From assembly GCA_016199545.1 (NCBI GenBank), contig JACQGN010000237.1:1-32016 (forward strand): a stretch of 32,016 nucleotides of DNA, read 5' to 3'. This document shows positions 1 through 9,263 of the stretch, in pieces (within the stretch, counting starts at the first letter, position 1; the number at the start of each line of letters is the position of its first letter). Origin of the DNA: Betaproteobacteria bacterium. Lineage in GTDB: Bacteria; Pseudomonadota; Gammaproteobacteria; Burkholderiales; SG8-41. The position numbers and the translations under genes are program-made. The notes beneath the pieces are model-generated. The model saw only the letters and a list, made by a program, of their open reading frames with translations. It had not been told where the DNA came from and searched no databases.

Positions 1-725
1 CGCTCGGCGGCGTGATGACCAAGCTGATCCAGAAGAACACCACCATCCCGACCAAGGCGCAGCAGGTGTTCTCGACCGCCGAGGACAGCCAGACCGCGGT
101 CACCATCCACGTGCTGCAGGGCGAGCGCGAGATGGCGCGCGGCAACAAGAGCCTCGGCCAGTTCAACCTGACCGACATCCCGCCGGCGCCGCGCGGCATG
201 CCGCAGATCGAAGTCGCGTTCGACATCGACGCCAACGGCATCCTGCACGTCTCCGCCAGGGATAAGGCGACCGGCAAGGAGAACAAGATCAAGATCCAGG
301 CCTCGAGCGGCCTCACCGAGGAAGAGATCAAGCGCATGGTGAGGGACGCGGAGGAGAACGCCGAGGAAGACCGCAAGGCGCACGAGCTGGTGGAAGCGCG
401 CAACCAGTGCGACCACCTCGTGCACTCGGTGAAAAAGACGCTCAAGGAGCACGGCGGCGAGCTCTCCGACGAGGAGAAATCCAGGATCGAGGCGGCGCTG
501 AAGGAAGCCGAGGAATCGCTCAAGAGCGAGGACAAGGCGGCGATCGAGGCCAAGACCCAGGCCCTCGCCCAGTCCGCGCACAAGCTCGCGGAGAAGATCT
601 ACGCCAAGGAGCAGGCCAAGCAGCAGGCCCAAGGCGGCGGCGAGAAGCCGGCGGAAGAGGTCAAGAAGGACGACGGCAACGTCGTGGACGCGGAGTACAC
701 CGAGGTGAAGGACGGCAAGAAGTAG
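1..725 (+). CDS. dnaK: Chaperone protein DnaK (Hsp70), C-terminal part
   Basis: The 5' end lies outside the window; the reading frame is already open at base 3. The visible part begins in the substrate-binding beta domain ([18 protein letters not shown], a classic Hsp70 stretch), continues through the beta-sandwich ([15 protein letters not shown]) and the helical lid ([21 protein letters not shown]), and ends in an acidic tail with DAEYTEVKD, the usual DnaK C-terminus. The protein is the ATP-dependent cytosolic chaperone that works with DnaJ and GrpE. The ATPase domain is not visible. dnaJ follows 64 bases downstream on the same strand, the common dnaK-dnaJ arrangement, so they are probably co-transcribed. 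This pair is the core-genome anchor of the window. Confidence 0.98.
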   Translation, partial: LGGVMTKLIQKNTTIPTKAQQVFSTAEDSQTAVTIHVLQGEREMARGNKSLGQFNLTDIPPAPRGMPQIEVAFDIDANGILHVSARDKATGKENKIKIQASSGLTEEEIKRMVRDAEENAEEDRKAHELVEARNQCDHLVHSVKKTLKEHGGELSDEEKSRIEAALKEAEESLKSEDKAAIEAKTQALAQSAHKLAEKIYAKEQAKQQAQGGGEKPAEEVKKDDGNVVDAEYTEVKDGKK

Positions 726-789
726 GACGGCCGGATCGGGGACCGGGGCGGGACTCGCCGGAGCTCCCGCCCCTTTCGGCGTTTGAGAA

Positions 790-1905
790 ATGGCGAAGCG
801 CGACTACTACGACGTGCTCGGCGTGAACCGGGACGCCTCGGAAGAGGACGTCAAGAAGGCGTACCGCAAGCTCGCCATGAAGTGGCACCCGGACCGCAAC
901 CCGGACAATCCCAGGGCCGAGGAGCACTTCAAGGAAGCGAAGGAAGCCTACGAGGTCCTGACCGACGGGCAGAAGCGTTCGGCCTACGACCAGTTCGGCC
1001 ACGCCGGCGTGGATCCCGCGGCGGCGGCCGGCGCCGGCGCGGGATTCGGCAATTTCGCCGATGCTTTCGGCGACATCTTCAGCGACATTTTCGGCGGCGG
1101 CCGCGGCCGCTCCAGCGTCTACCGCGGGGCGGACCTGCGCTACAACCTCGAGATCTCGCTCGAGGAGGCGGCGCGCGGCACCGAGACGCGCATCCGCATC
1201 CCGGCGATGGAGGAATGCGGGACCTGCCGCGGCAGCGGCGCGAAACCCGGCACCCAGCCCACGACCTGCCCGTCCTGCCAGGGCCACGGCCAGGTGCGCA
1301 TGCAGCTGGGCTTCTTCTCGATCCAGCAGACCTGCCCGCGCTGCCACGGCAGCGGCAAGATCGTGGCCTCGCCCTGCACCGCGTGCCAGGGCGCGGGACG
1401 CGTCAAACAGCACAAAACGCTGGCGGTCAAGATTCCATCGGGGGTGGACGAAGGCGACCGGATCCGGCTCTCGGGCGAGGGTGAAGCCGGGGTGAACGGC
1501 GGTCCGCCGGGCGATCTTTACGTCGTCATCCACATCAAGCCCCATACCGTCTTTCAGCGCGACCACAACGACCTGCACTGCGAGATGCCGATCAGCTTCA
1601 CGACGGCCGCGCTCGGCGGAGAGATCGAGATCCCCACGCTGGACGGGTCGGCCAAGATCAAGGTGCCGCCGGAAACGCAGACCGGCAAAGTATTCCGGCT
1701 GCGCGGCAAGGGCATCAAGGGCGTGCGTTCAAGCGCGCACGGTGACCTGATGTGTCACGTCATGGTGGAAACGCCGGTCAGCCTGACGGCACGGCAGAAG
1801 GAGCTTCTCCAGGAACTCGAAGCGATCAACCACAAGGACTCTGGCCGCCACAACCCCCGCGCCAAGTCCTGGATGGATAAAGTAAAAGAATTTTTTGCGG
1901 AGTAA
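790..1905 (+). CDS. dnaJ: Chaperone protein DnaJ (Hsp40 co-chaperone)
   Basis: A complete 371-residue class A J-protein, normal for the family. The J domain is at the N-terminus ([12 protein letters not shown]) with the HPD motif at residues 33-35 that stimulates DnaK ATPase activity. A Gly/Ala/Phe-rich linker follows at about residues 75-110, then four zinc-binding CxxCxGxG repeats ([32 protein letters not shown]), then the two substrate-binding beta domains. The ATG at 790 gives the standard DnaJ start. It lies just after dnaK in the same direction. Nothing is unusual; dnaJ marks the end of the core region, because everything downstream is accessory. Confidence 0.98.
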   Translation: MAKRDYYDVLGVNRDASEEDVKKAYRKLAMKWHPDRNPDNPRAEEHFKEAKEAYEVLTDGQKRSAYDQFGHAGVDPAAAAGAGAGFGNFADAFGDIFSDIFGGGRGRSSVYRGADLRYNLEISLEEAARGTETRIRIPAMEECGTCRGSGAKPGTQPTTCPSCQGHGQVRMQLGFFSIQQTCPRCHGSGKIVASPCTACQGAGRVKQHKTLAVKIPSGVDEGDRIRLSGEGEAGVNGGPPGDLYVVIHIKPHTVFQRDHNDLHCEMPISFTTAALGGEIEIPTLDGSAKIKVPPETQTGKVFRLRGKGIKGVRSSAHGDLMCHVMVETPVSLTARQKELLQELEAINHKDSGRHNPRAKSWMDKVKEFFAE

Positions 1906-2012
1906 CCCTGAATCGTTATTCCGGAAACGGCGATAGCTGTAATCCGGAATCTGGACCCCGCATCGCCTGCCGCGCCAAAAGGTGAAATAATCCATCGCGG
2001 AGGGTCCGGGTC

Positions 2013-2519
2013 GTGAAACTCGCCAGTTTCGAAGCGATCGCCCGCGCGTTGAAGGATGCCAGCGTGCGGTATCTTGTCGCTGGCGGCCTGGCCGTCAACG
2101 CGCATGGCTATCTGCGCTTCACGAAAGATGTGGATTTCGTCGTGCAGTTGCTCCCGGACAATATCGAGCGGGCATTTGGTGCACTGAGCGCTCTTGGATA
2201 CAAGCCCGTGGTGCCGATTACGGCGGTGCAATTCGCAAACGCTCAGCAGCGGGAAACCTGGATCAGGGACAAAGGCATGCAGGTGCTCCAGTTCTGGAGC
2301 GACGGGCATCGAGAGACACCTATCGACATGTTCGTGCTCGAACCGTTCGACTTCGATGAGGAGTATGCTCGCGCGCTGGTCAAGCCACTCGGCCGGATTG
2401 CGGTACGCTTCGTCACGATTCCGACTCTGATCGAAATGAAGGAAACGGCAGGCAGACCGCAGGACAAGCTCGACATCGAATATCTGCGCATGAGACTGAA
2501 AGACGATGCCGGACACTGA
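2013..2519 (+). CDS. Nucleotidyltransferase-fold protein (MNT/AbiEii-like)
   Basis: A 168-residue protein with the nucleotidyltransferase signature: Gly-Gly at residues 24-25 (VAGGLAVNAHG) followed by Asp39-x-Asp41 (TKDVDFVV), the metal-binding acidic pair. It resembles small nucleotidyltransferases used as toxins or antitoxins (MNT, AbiEii, DUF6036-like); which role applies cannot be read from the sequence. I chose the GTG at 2013 because a GGAGGG ribosome site lies about 8 bases upstream. Its 3' end overlaps the small gene at 2506, suggesting translational coupling and a two-gene module. There is no HEPN partner nearby, so a standard MNT-HEPN pair is unlikely. Confidence 0.7.
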   Translation: MKLASFEAIARALKDASVRYLVAGGLAVNAHGYLRFTKDVDFVVQLLPDNIERAFGALSALGYKPVVPITAVQFANAQQRETWIRDKGMQVLQFWSDGHRETPIDMFVLEPFDFDEEYARALVKPLGRIAVRFVTIPTLIEMKETAGRPQDKLDIEYLRMRLKDDAGH

Positions 2520-2685
2520 AACGCACCCGGACTCGATCGACTGGAGCCTGACGACCTGGGACGGCGCGCGGCGCGAGCAATTGCGGCGTTGGGCAGCGCT
2601 AACACTCGAAGAAATCATCCTGGCGCAGGAGGACATGCAGGAACTTTCCGAACGACTTGCCGCGATACCCCAGCCTCAAAAATAG
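2506..2685 (+). CDS. Small 59-residue protein paired with the nucleotidyltransferase
   Basis: An ATG at 2506 opens a 59-codon frame that overlaps the last 14 bases of the nucleotidyltransferase gene and ends at TAG 2683-2685. The predicted protein is acidic at its N-terminus (MPDTETHPDSIDW), contains a basic Arg-rich stretch (ARREQLRRWAAL) and a predicted amphipathic helix (LEEIILAQEDMQELSERL). Overlap, shared strand and codon use typical of the region support a real gene, probably the partner of the upstream protein and possibly its antitoxin or regulator. I do not recognise a named domain. Confidence 0.6.
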   Translation: MPDTETHPDSIDWSLTTWDGARREQLRRWAALTLEEIILAQEDMQELSERLAAIPQPQK

Positions 2686-2827
2686 GCTCCGCCTCCCCCC
2701 ACGCACGCGGTAGAGGTGAACGCACTGAGAGCACGCTGCGTTAGATTGCCCCTTCTCCCCCGCACGCTCGGAAGTGGTATCTGCACATGTCCACGGATAG
2801 CCGCCCGCGGCGGCGCAGACGATATCC

Positions 2828-2862
2828 TCCCCCTTTTCAAAGGGGGAATGAGGGGGGGATTG
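2828..2862. repeat. C/G-tract inverted repeat, dispersed-repeat type
   Basis: Two perfect 9-base arms (TCCCCCTTT at 2828-2836 and AAAGGGGGA at 2839-2847) are followed by ATGAGGGGGG. This C-tract/G-tract palindrome resembles short intergenic repeats scattered through many proteobacterial genomes. It lies in the 252-base gap before the ERCC4 nuclease gene. It has no run of T on either side that would make it a clear terminator. Its function is unknown. Confidence 0.5.
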
Positions 2863-2937
2863 TTGTTATGCCATCGCCGATGATGGACGACCGATCCCCT
2901 CTGTCCACCGAACTGGCGCTCTTGGCGTTACGGCGGT

Positions 2938-3618
2938 ATGGACGATGGTCTTCAAACCGGGGCGCTTCCGATCCAGGTCGATGACCGCGAGGCCGGCAGC
3001 CCCGTGCTCGAACTGCTCCGGAGTTCGTCTGATTTTCGCGTGACGGTCACGCGGCTGAAGCTGGGTGACTACCTGCTCGACAACAGGTTTATCTTCGAGC
3101 GCAAGACTCTGGCGGATCTCGTGGTCTCGATCATCGACGGCCGGCTATTCCGGCAAGCGTTGAAACTGTCTGAAACGAAGTTGCAGCCCGCGCTGATCCT
3201 GGAAGGCACGGCGCAGGATTTCGCCGAATGCAGCATGCGCTGGGAGGCAATTCAGGGAGCGCTGGTGACGGTGTCGTTGTTCTGCGGCGTGCCGCTGCTG
3301 CGCGCCCGCTCGCCGGAAGAGACGGTAAGCACGATGCTGTTTGCGGCCCGGCAGGCCCGGACGGTTGTCACCGGCGCACTGCCTCGCCACGGCTACCGTC
3401 CGCGCGGAAAACGCGCACGGCAACTATTCATCCTCCAGGGTCTTCCGGGAATCGGCCCTGCGAAGGCACGCCGGCTCCTCGAACGATTCGGCAGCGTTGA
3501 AGCCATCATCAATGCCCACTCCGAAGAGTTGCAGTCGGTCAGGGGCATCGGCGATGGGCTCGCGGAAAAGCTTCGCTGGGCAGTCGAAGAGCCGCGCCGC
3601 GAATATCGCTCGTCATGA
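2938..3618 (+). CDS. XPF/ERCC4-type structure-specific nuclease with helix-hairpin-helix
   Basis: A 226-residue protein with the two modules of archaeal-type XPF/Mus81 nucleases. The ERCC4 nuclease domain covers about residues 11-140 and shows the acidic catalytic set: VDDRE at 14-18 and FERKTLADL with Glu54-Arg55-Lys56 and Asp60, the ERKxxxD signature. A tandem helix-hairpin-helix region follows at about 160-218 (LQGLPGIGPAKARRLLERFG and VRGIGDGLAEKL), which binds branched DNA. The helicase part of XPF is missing, as in bacterial and crenarchaeal short forms. It probably cuts branched or flap DNA in repair, or serves a mobile element. The start at ATG 2938 keeps the first beta strand intact; no strong ribosome site is visible. 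It stands alone, with no obvious partner gene. Confidence 0.85.
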   Translation: MDDGLQTGALPIQVDDREAGSPVLELLRSSSDFRVTVTRLKLGDYLLDNRFIFERKTLADLVVSIIDGRLFRQALKLSETKLQPALILEGTAQDFAECSMRWEAIQGALVTVSLFCGVPLLRARSPEETVSTMLFAARQARTVVTGALPRHGYRPRGKRARQLFILQGLPGIGPAKARRLLERFGSVEAIINAHSEELQSVRGIGDGLAEKLRWAVEEPRREYRSS

Positions 3619-3733
3619 CTTGCGCGCCGTTCGCGGACGGCGAATAATCATGAAGAGCGAAGACCCGCCGAACAGCCAGGGATACGCGGATTGAACGGCT
3701 GATGGCCTGCGCAATCCATTCGCGCTCCACTGG

Positions 3734-4754
<1,021 letters not shown>

Positions 4755-4766
4755 TCACCGACAACG

Positions 4767-6488
4767 ATGGCAGATCACACCCTCGCAGGCCTCGTCACGG
4801 AATCGGCGCTCGAAGAGCTCGCCGGCGACCGGTACTTCGAACGCGGACTCGCCTATTTCCGCCACGGCGCGGTCGGCCGGCTGCGCGCGAGCAATAAGGA
4901 AATTTCGGCGCGCGTCGAAGGCAGCCGGCCCTATGCGGTGCGCCTGTGGCTGGACGGGCGGGCGCTCGACTGGGACTGCACCTGCCCGCTGGGACGCGAC
5001 GGCGAATTCTGCAAGCACCTGGTCGCGACCGGCCTCGCGTGGCTCGCGGGTCGAGACGTCGATGCCGGCGAGGCGCCGACCGAGCTTCAGACCATCCGCG
5101 CGTTCCTCGACGCCGCCGAGAAGCGCGCGCTCGTCGATCTTCTGGTTGAACGCGCAGCCGAAGACGATGACTTCGCGGGCCAGCTTCTGCTCTCGGCGCA
5201 GCGCGCGGGCCAAGCCGCCCCCGGCGCGCTCAAGGAAACGATACGCAAGGCGTTTTCCACTTCCGGCTTCGTGGATTATGGCGAGATGCGGCGCTTCGCC
5301 TCACGCGCGGCGCCGATCCCCGAAATGCTGCGGGAGTGCCTGAAACAGGGAGACGCGCGCACGGCCGCGCAATTGTCCGCGGAGGCGATGAAGCGCGGCC
5401 TGAGAGCGCTCGAACACAGCGACGATTCCGACGGCCTGCTGGGCGGCATCCTCTCGGATATCGCCGCGGCCCACCTCGCCGCCGCCAAAAAGGGCGCGCT
5501 TCCGCCTGCCGACCTCGCGCGCGGCCTGTTCGATCTCCAGGCCGAGGACGGCTTTGGCTTTTTCCCGCTCGAGCCGTACGTTCGCGCGCTCGGCAAGGAG
5601 GGACTCGCGGCCTACCGCAAGCTCGCTGCGGACGCGTGGAAGAACGTCCCGCCCCTGGAACCCGGGGCACGCGCTTCCGAGGACAGCGGGCGGCGCTACC
5701 AGATCGCCGACATCATGAAAACGCTCGCGCGTATCGACGGCAGCGCCGACGCCATGGTCGAAGTGCTGCGGCGCGATCTCTCGCAACCGTACGCCTATGT
5801 CGAGATCGCCCAGACTCTATCGAAGGCGAAGCGCCACGACGAGGCGCTCAAGTGGGCGGAGGACGGACGCAAGGCGTATCCCGATCACCGGACCGGCCCG
5901 CTGGCGGATTTTCTTGTCGCGGAGTACCACCGCCGCAAGCGCCACGATGATGCCGTCGCGCTGCGCTGGGCGGGATTCTCAAGATACCCGAGCCTGCAAG
6001 CCTACGAGCAACTCAAACATGCGGCCAACAAGGCGAAAGTGTGGGAACGCTGGCGCGAGAAGGCGCTCGCTGTGTTGAGCCCAGCTCCGGCGCAGGCTGC
6101 ACGGCCGCGGCATCCCGGCAACTGGATCGATTCGAAAAGTGCCGTCCTCATCCAGATTCTTCTCTGGGAACGCACGCCCAGGGCAGCCCTCGAGCAGGCG
6201 CGCGCCACCGGCTGTTCAATGCACCTGTGGCTCGACATCGCGCGGGCGCTGGAGAAAGCCGACGCGGCCGACGCCATCGTCATCTATCAGGAACAGATCG
6301 ACGCCGTCATCGCTCACACCCGCGACCACGCCTACGAGGAGGCGGGCAAACTCGCGCAGCGCATCGGCAGCTTGCTGCGAAGTACCGGGCGCAGCGCCGA
6401 ATTCACGCCCTGGCTCGACGCCCTGCGCGCACGGCACAAGGCGAAGCGCAATCTCCTGAAACGCCTGGAGTCAGTTGTCGCGGCGTGA
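4767..6488 (+). CDS. SWIM zinc-finger protein with alpha-helical repeats
   Basis: A 573-residue protein. A SWIM zinc finger (CxCx8CxH) is visible near the N-terminus: Cys71, Cys73, Cys82 and His84 in DCTCPLGRDGEFCKHL. SWIM fingers bind DNA or protein partners. The remainder (about 100-570) is Ala/Leu/Arg-rich and looks like TPR-type helical repeats (for example ALKWAEDGRKAYPDHRTGPL), so the protein may be a scaffold. Proteins of this design are widespread but not functionally described. The gene follows the WYL regulator after 12 bases, which suggests joint control. No strong ribosome site precedes the ATG at 4767, fitting translational coupling. It has no catalytic domain that I can recognise. 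Confidence 0.8.
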   Translation: MADHTLAGLVTESALEELAGDRYFERGLAYFRHGAVGRLRASNKEISARVEGSRPYAVRLWLDGRALDWDCTCPLGRDGEFCKHLVATGLAWLAGRDVDAGEAPTELQTIRAFLDAAEKRALVDLLVERAAEDDDFAGQLLLSAQRAGQAAPGALKETIRKAFSTSGFVDYGEMRRFASRAAPIPEMLRECLKQGDARTAAQLSAEAMKRGLRALEHSDDSDGLLGGILSDIAAAHLAAAKKGALPPADLARGLFDLQAEDGFGFFPLEPYVRALGKEGLAAYRKLAADAWKNVPPLEPGARASEDSGRRYQIADIMKTLARIDGSADAMVEVLRRDLSQPYAYVEIAQTLSKAKRHDEALKWAEDGRKAYPDHRTGPLADFLVAEYHRRKRHDDAVALRWAGFSRYPSLQAYEQLKHAANKAKVWERWREKALAVLSPAPAQAARPRHPGNWIDSKSAVLIQILLWERTPRAALEQARATGCSMHLWLDIARALEKADAADAIVIYQEQIDAVIAHTRDHAYEEAGKLAQRIGSLLRSTGRSAEFTPWLDALRARHKAKRNLLKRLESVVAA

Positions 6489-6561
6489 TCCGGCCCCGCA
6501 GCGGAGGGGAACCAGGCGAGAGTCACCAAGGCGCGGCGGCGATTGCCCGCCCGGCGCGGCG

Positions 6562-7026
6562 TCAGCGCGCGGGCCGCGCTCCACGTCCACCGCGACGCCT
6601 CGCCCCATAGGGCTTGCGCGGCTCATGCACTTCCCCGCGCGAGGTAAGCTGTAGTCGTTCGCGCAACCAGGCGGCGAAATCGCGCTCGGCAAGCTTGCCC
6701 TCGGCGAGGGCAATCATCGCGACGTATTTCTCTTCGTCGGTCGCATTGAGTTCCGCGCCGTTCAGTGCGAGAAAAGTCCGGTAGGCAACATGCGCAGTGC
6801 GCTTGTTGCCATCGATGAATGGGTGATTGCGCGCGAGTCCGTACGCAAGCGCCGCCGCAAGGTCGGCGAGATCCGGCGCCGGATCGCCATAGGCGTGCAA
6901 CTGTTGCGCCCGCGCAAGTGCCGATTCGAGCAGCCCTTCGTCGCGTACCCCGGCGCTGCCGCCGTGCTCAGCGGCCTGGCGGTCGTGGATGGCGAGTACG
7001 ACCGCATTTTCAAGCCAGACAATCAT
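6562..7026 (-). CDS. doc: Doc-type Fic-fold toxin
   Basis: A 154-residue Fic/Doc protein. The N-terminal helix set (VVLAIHDRQAAEHGGSAGVRDEGLLESALAR) is typical of death-on-curing toxins. The Fic motif HPFIDGNKR has its His at residue 68 and fits HxFx[DE]GN[KG]R. P1 Doc phosphorylates elongation factor Tu; this protein keeps a Gly where P1 Doc has Ala, so AMP transfer or phosphorylation both remain possible. Residues 129-154 form an extra basic tail rich in Arg and Gly that usual Doc proteins lack. It starts 9 bases after the antitoxin gene on the minus strand, forming a two-gene operon. The antitoxin is of AbrB type, rather than the Phd of the P1 module. Confidence 0.88.
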   Translation of the reverse strand: MIVWLENAVVLAIHDRQAAEHGGSAGVRDEGLLESALARAQQLHAYGDPAPDLADLAAALAYGLARNHPFIDGNKRTAHVAYRTFLALNGAELNATDEEKYVAMIALAEGKLAERDFAAWLRERLQLTSRGEVHEPRKPYGARRRGGRGARPAR

Positions 7027-7035
7027 CGCGCCGGC

Positions 7036-7260
7036 TCAGCTCTCGGCCAGCTTGCGCAGCACGTTGCGGTCCTTGCGCATGATGCGCTCCGCAACCTCCA
7101 TCTGCCCCGCGACCTTCGGATCATAGGGGGTCAGCTTGATGCCGTCGGGTAGCTCCGTTGCAAAGAGTTCGTCGCCCTTCCCCAGCCGCAGCCGCGCGAG
7201 CAGCTCCTTCGGCAGGATGACGCCGGCAGAATTGCCAACAGTGGTGATCTTCAACTTCAT
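7036..7260 (-). CDS. AbrB/MazE-type antitoxin paired with Doc
   Basis: A 74-residue protein with a SpoVT/AbrB swapped-hairpin DNA-binding domain (MKLKITTVGNSAGVILPKEL, then LRLGKGDELFATELPDGIKL) and a C-terminal tail (about 49-74) that would bind and neutralise the toxin. I chose the ATG whose complement is at 7258-7260 because GGAGG lies just upstream on the minus strand; a longer frame to 7380 adds 40 residues not seen in the family. It precedes the doc gene and probably represses its own operon through the palindrome at 7296-7311. Confidence 0.85.
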   Translation of the reverse strand: MKLKITTVGNSAGVILPKELLARLRLGKGDELFATELPDGIKLTPYDPKVAGQMEVAERIMRKDRNVLRKLAES

Positions 7261-7295
7261 GGAGGGCACCTCCAAGCGGACCTCGCGCCGTCGAT

Positions 7296-7311
7296 TATAA
7301 CGCACGTTATA
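7296..7311. promoter_or_regulatory. Palindromic operator candidate of the AbrB-doc operon
   Basis: TATAAC (7296-7301), a four-base spacer and GTTATA (7306-7311) form a perfect inverted repeat 35 bases upstream of the antitoxin start, overlapping the likely -10 region on the minus strand. AbrB-type antitoxins usually bind such AT-rich palindromes to repress their own operon. The assignment is by position only. Confidence 0.5.
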
Positions 7312-7411
7312 TAGGAGCGGGTCCTGCCGCTGCCCCGCTTGCGCGTGCATCGCACGCGCGGGTTTCCGGCGCCGACTCACTGTCTTTGCTCTCGCGTCCC
7401 GCAGGGAATTC

Positions 7412-7442
7412 GGCTATATTGCAGTCGTACTGCAAAGTAGCC
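7412..7442. promoter_or_regulatory. Interrupted palindrome upstream of the DUF4143 ATPase
   Basis: GGCTA, two mismatched bases, TTGCAG, a five-base spacer, CTGCAA, two mismatched bases and TAGCC form a 31-bp dyad. It ends 14 bases before the ATPase start codon, so it could be an operator or an mRNA hairpin controlling translation. No regulator gene is adjacent except the divergent AbrB antitoxin. Confidence 0.5.
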
Positions 7443-7456
7443 GATGGCTCGTGTTG

Positions 7457-8686
7457 ATGATCGTGTATCTTTCCCGCACCCTCGAAGCGTACGTGAAAAA
7501 GGCCGCACGGCGCATGCCGGTGCTGCTTGTGACCGGCGCGCGGCAGGTCGGCAAGACGACGCTGCTGCGGCGCGCGGCCGCTCGCGGGAGGGCCTACGTG
7601 ACGCTGGACGATCCCCTGGTCCTGCGCCTTGCGCGAGAAGACCCGGCGCTCTTCATGCAGCGCTTTTCGCCGCCGCTGCTGATCGACGAGATTCAATACG
7701 CGCCCGGGCTGCTGCCTCACATCAAAATGGCCGTGGACCGGGAGCGGAAGCCGGGACTTTTCTGGTTGACGGGCTCACAGCATTTCCACTTGATGAAGGG
7801 CGTGTCGGAATCGCTCGCCGGGCGTGTGGGCATCATACGGCTGCTTGGGCTATCTCGCCGTGAATTGCTGCGACAGGCCCGCGAGGCGCAGCCGTTTTTG
7901 CCGCTTCCGGCCTTGATTCGCAGGCGGCTCGGCACCGCCGGCAATCTCGGGCTCGAAGCGCTGTTCGAGCTGATCTGGCGCGGCAGCCTTCCGTCGATCG
8001 CGCTTGACCGAAAGGCGGACTGGCAGCTTTTCTACGGCTCGTACGTGCAGACGTACTTGCAGCGCGATGTCCGCGACCTCGCGCGGGTAGGCGACGAGAC
8101 GGCGTTCCTGCGGTTCCTGCGCGCCGCGGCGGCGCGCACGGCACAACTCCTCAACCTCTCGGATCTTGCGCGCGACGCCGACACCGCCCCGAATACGGCA
8201 AAGCACTGGCTGTCGATCCTGCAAGCCTCCGGCGTCGTCTACCTGCTGGAGCCCTGGCACACGAACGTCACGAAGCGAATGGTGAAGGCAGCCAAGCTCT
8301 ACTTCCTCGACACCGGCCTTTGTGCCTACCTCACAGGATGGACCACCCCGCGCACCCTGGAGGCGGGCGCCATGTCGGGGGCCATGCTAGAGACCTGGAC
8401 CGTCAACGAACTGCTGAAGAGCTACTGGCACAACGGGCTTGAGGCGCCCTTCTACTATTACCGCGACCGCGACGCGCGGGAGATCGATCTGCTCATCGTG
8501 AGGGACAACATCCTTTACCCGCTGGAAATCAAGAAGTCCGCGATGCCGTCGCGCGAAGATGTGCGGCATTTTCAGGCGCTCGGCAGGCTGAAAGCGCCCG
8601 CCGGCCCAGGGGGGATCATCTGCCTTGCACAGGACGTACTGCCGCTCACCCCCGCCGCGCACACGATCCCGGTCGCCGCCCTGTAA
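7457..8686 (+). CDS. AAA ATPase with DUF4143 C-terminal domain
   Basis: About 409 residues. The N-terminal P-loop ATPase domain shows Walker A (GARQVGKTT, near residue 29) and a Walker B-like LLIDEIQYAP, followed by the sensor segment FWLTGSQHF. The C-terminal half is the DUF4143 domain, a PD-(D/E)xK-like fold, with YYYRDRDAREIDLLIV and LYPLEIKKSA, that is, the D-x(n)-ExK pattern. Such proteins are common, solitary and of unclear role; defence, toxin-like and DNA-binding roles have all been suggested. I chose the ATG at 7457; a GTG at 7451 in frame would add two residues. A dyad sits directly upstream. A second member of the family is encoded at 20622-21863. Confidence 0.85.
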   Translation: MIVYLSRTLEAYVKKAARRMPVLLVTGARQVGKTTLLRRAAARGRAYVTLDDPLVLRLAREDPALFMQRFSPPLLIDEIQYAPGLLPHIKMAVDRERKPGLFWLTGSQHFHLMKGVSESLAGRVGIIRLLGLSRRELLRQAREAQPFLPLPALIRRRLGTAGNLGLEALFELIWRGSLPSIALDRKADWQLFYGSYVQTYLQRDVRDLARVGDETAFLRFLRAAAARTAQLLNLSDLARDADTAPNTAKHWLSILQASGVVYLLEPWHTNVTKRMVKAAKLYFLDTGLCAYLTGWTTPRTLEAGAMSGAMLETWTVNELLKSYWHNGLEAPFYYYRDRDAREIDLLIVRDNILYPLEIKKSAMPSREDVRHFQALGRLKAPAGPGGIICLAQDVLPLTPAAHTIPVAAL

Positions 8687-8859
8687 GGGGTGCGCGTTTC
8701 GTGCGCTTGCGGCCCACGCCGCGGCCCGGTGACCCCCCCATCCTTATTGCGGACGAAGGGCGGCGGGGTTAACCTGCCTCTCGCCTGTCGTGGCGATAAT
8801 CGAAGCTCTCCTCACTATCGCGATCTGACAGTGACGTCGGGCATATTCGGGGAGGACCG

Positions 8860-9135
8860 ATGGCTCCGAGCGAAATCTACCTGTATGGCGGCAAACCCGC
8901 CGAAGTCAAGCCGGCGGCGGGGGTCGAGGGCGTGATCATCCGCACGCTCGACGGCGCGCTGGCATTTCGCGTTTACCACGACCGTGAACAGTTTACGGAT
9001 TACCAAATCAGACACGACGACCTGAGCGTCACCATCGACGTGGACGCGCTGGCGTCCTTCTACAAAGTCGGCGAACGCGACATTCTCGACCACAGTCCGC
9101 AGGTGCTGGGCTTGAAGAAGATTGAAAGCAAATAG
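8860..9135 (+). CDS. Hypothetical small protein (91 residues)
   Basis: An ATG at 8860 follows a strong GGGGAGGA ribosome site and opens a 91-residue frame. The product looks like a compact alpha/beta protein (LAFRVYHDREQFTDYQIRHDDLSVTIDVDALASFY) with no signal peptide, membrane segment or motif that I recognise. Its N-terminus (MAPSEIYLYGGKPAEVKPA) and the repeated HDR/HDD pairs are notable but not diagnostic. The small gene at 9264 follows in the same direction after 128 bases, so they may be co-transcribed. The 173-base gap upstream shows no clear structure. Confidence 0.6.
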   Translation: MAPSEIYLYGGKPAEVKPAAGVEGVIIRTLDGALAFRVYHDREQFTDYQIRHDDLSVTIDVDALASFYKVGERDILDHSPQVLGLKKIESK

Positions 9136-9263
9136 ACGGCTGTTGGACTCGATACGCAAGAACCCGTCACACGACATGCTGAAGTGGATCGTAAAGATGC
9201 TGCGCTGGGAACGCCGACGGGCGGAAGAAAGGACGCTTGAGCCGTCTCCGAAGGAGGCCGATA

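Noticed and set aside
661-1578. A 305-residue minus-strand frame opposite dnaJ
   Set aside because: It is antisense to the J domain and zinc-finger region; low-complexity Ala/Arg composition.
1918-1950. Inverted repeat ATTCCGGA...TCCGGAAT after dnaJ as an intrinsic terminator
   Set aside because: The loop is 17 bases and no T-run follows; too weak to call a terminator.
2787-2984. A 65-residue frame before the ERCC4 gene
   Set aside because: It reads through the C/G-tract inverted repeat and has a biased composition; no ribosome site or domain is seen.
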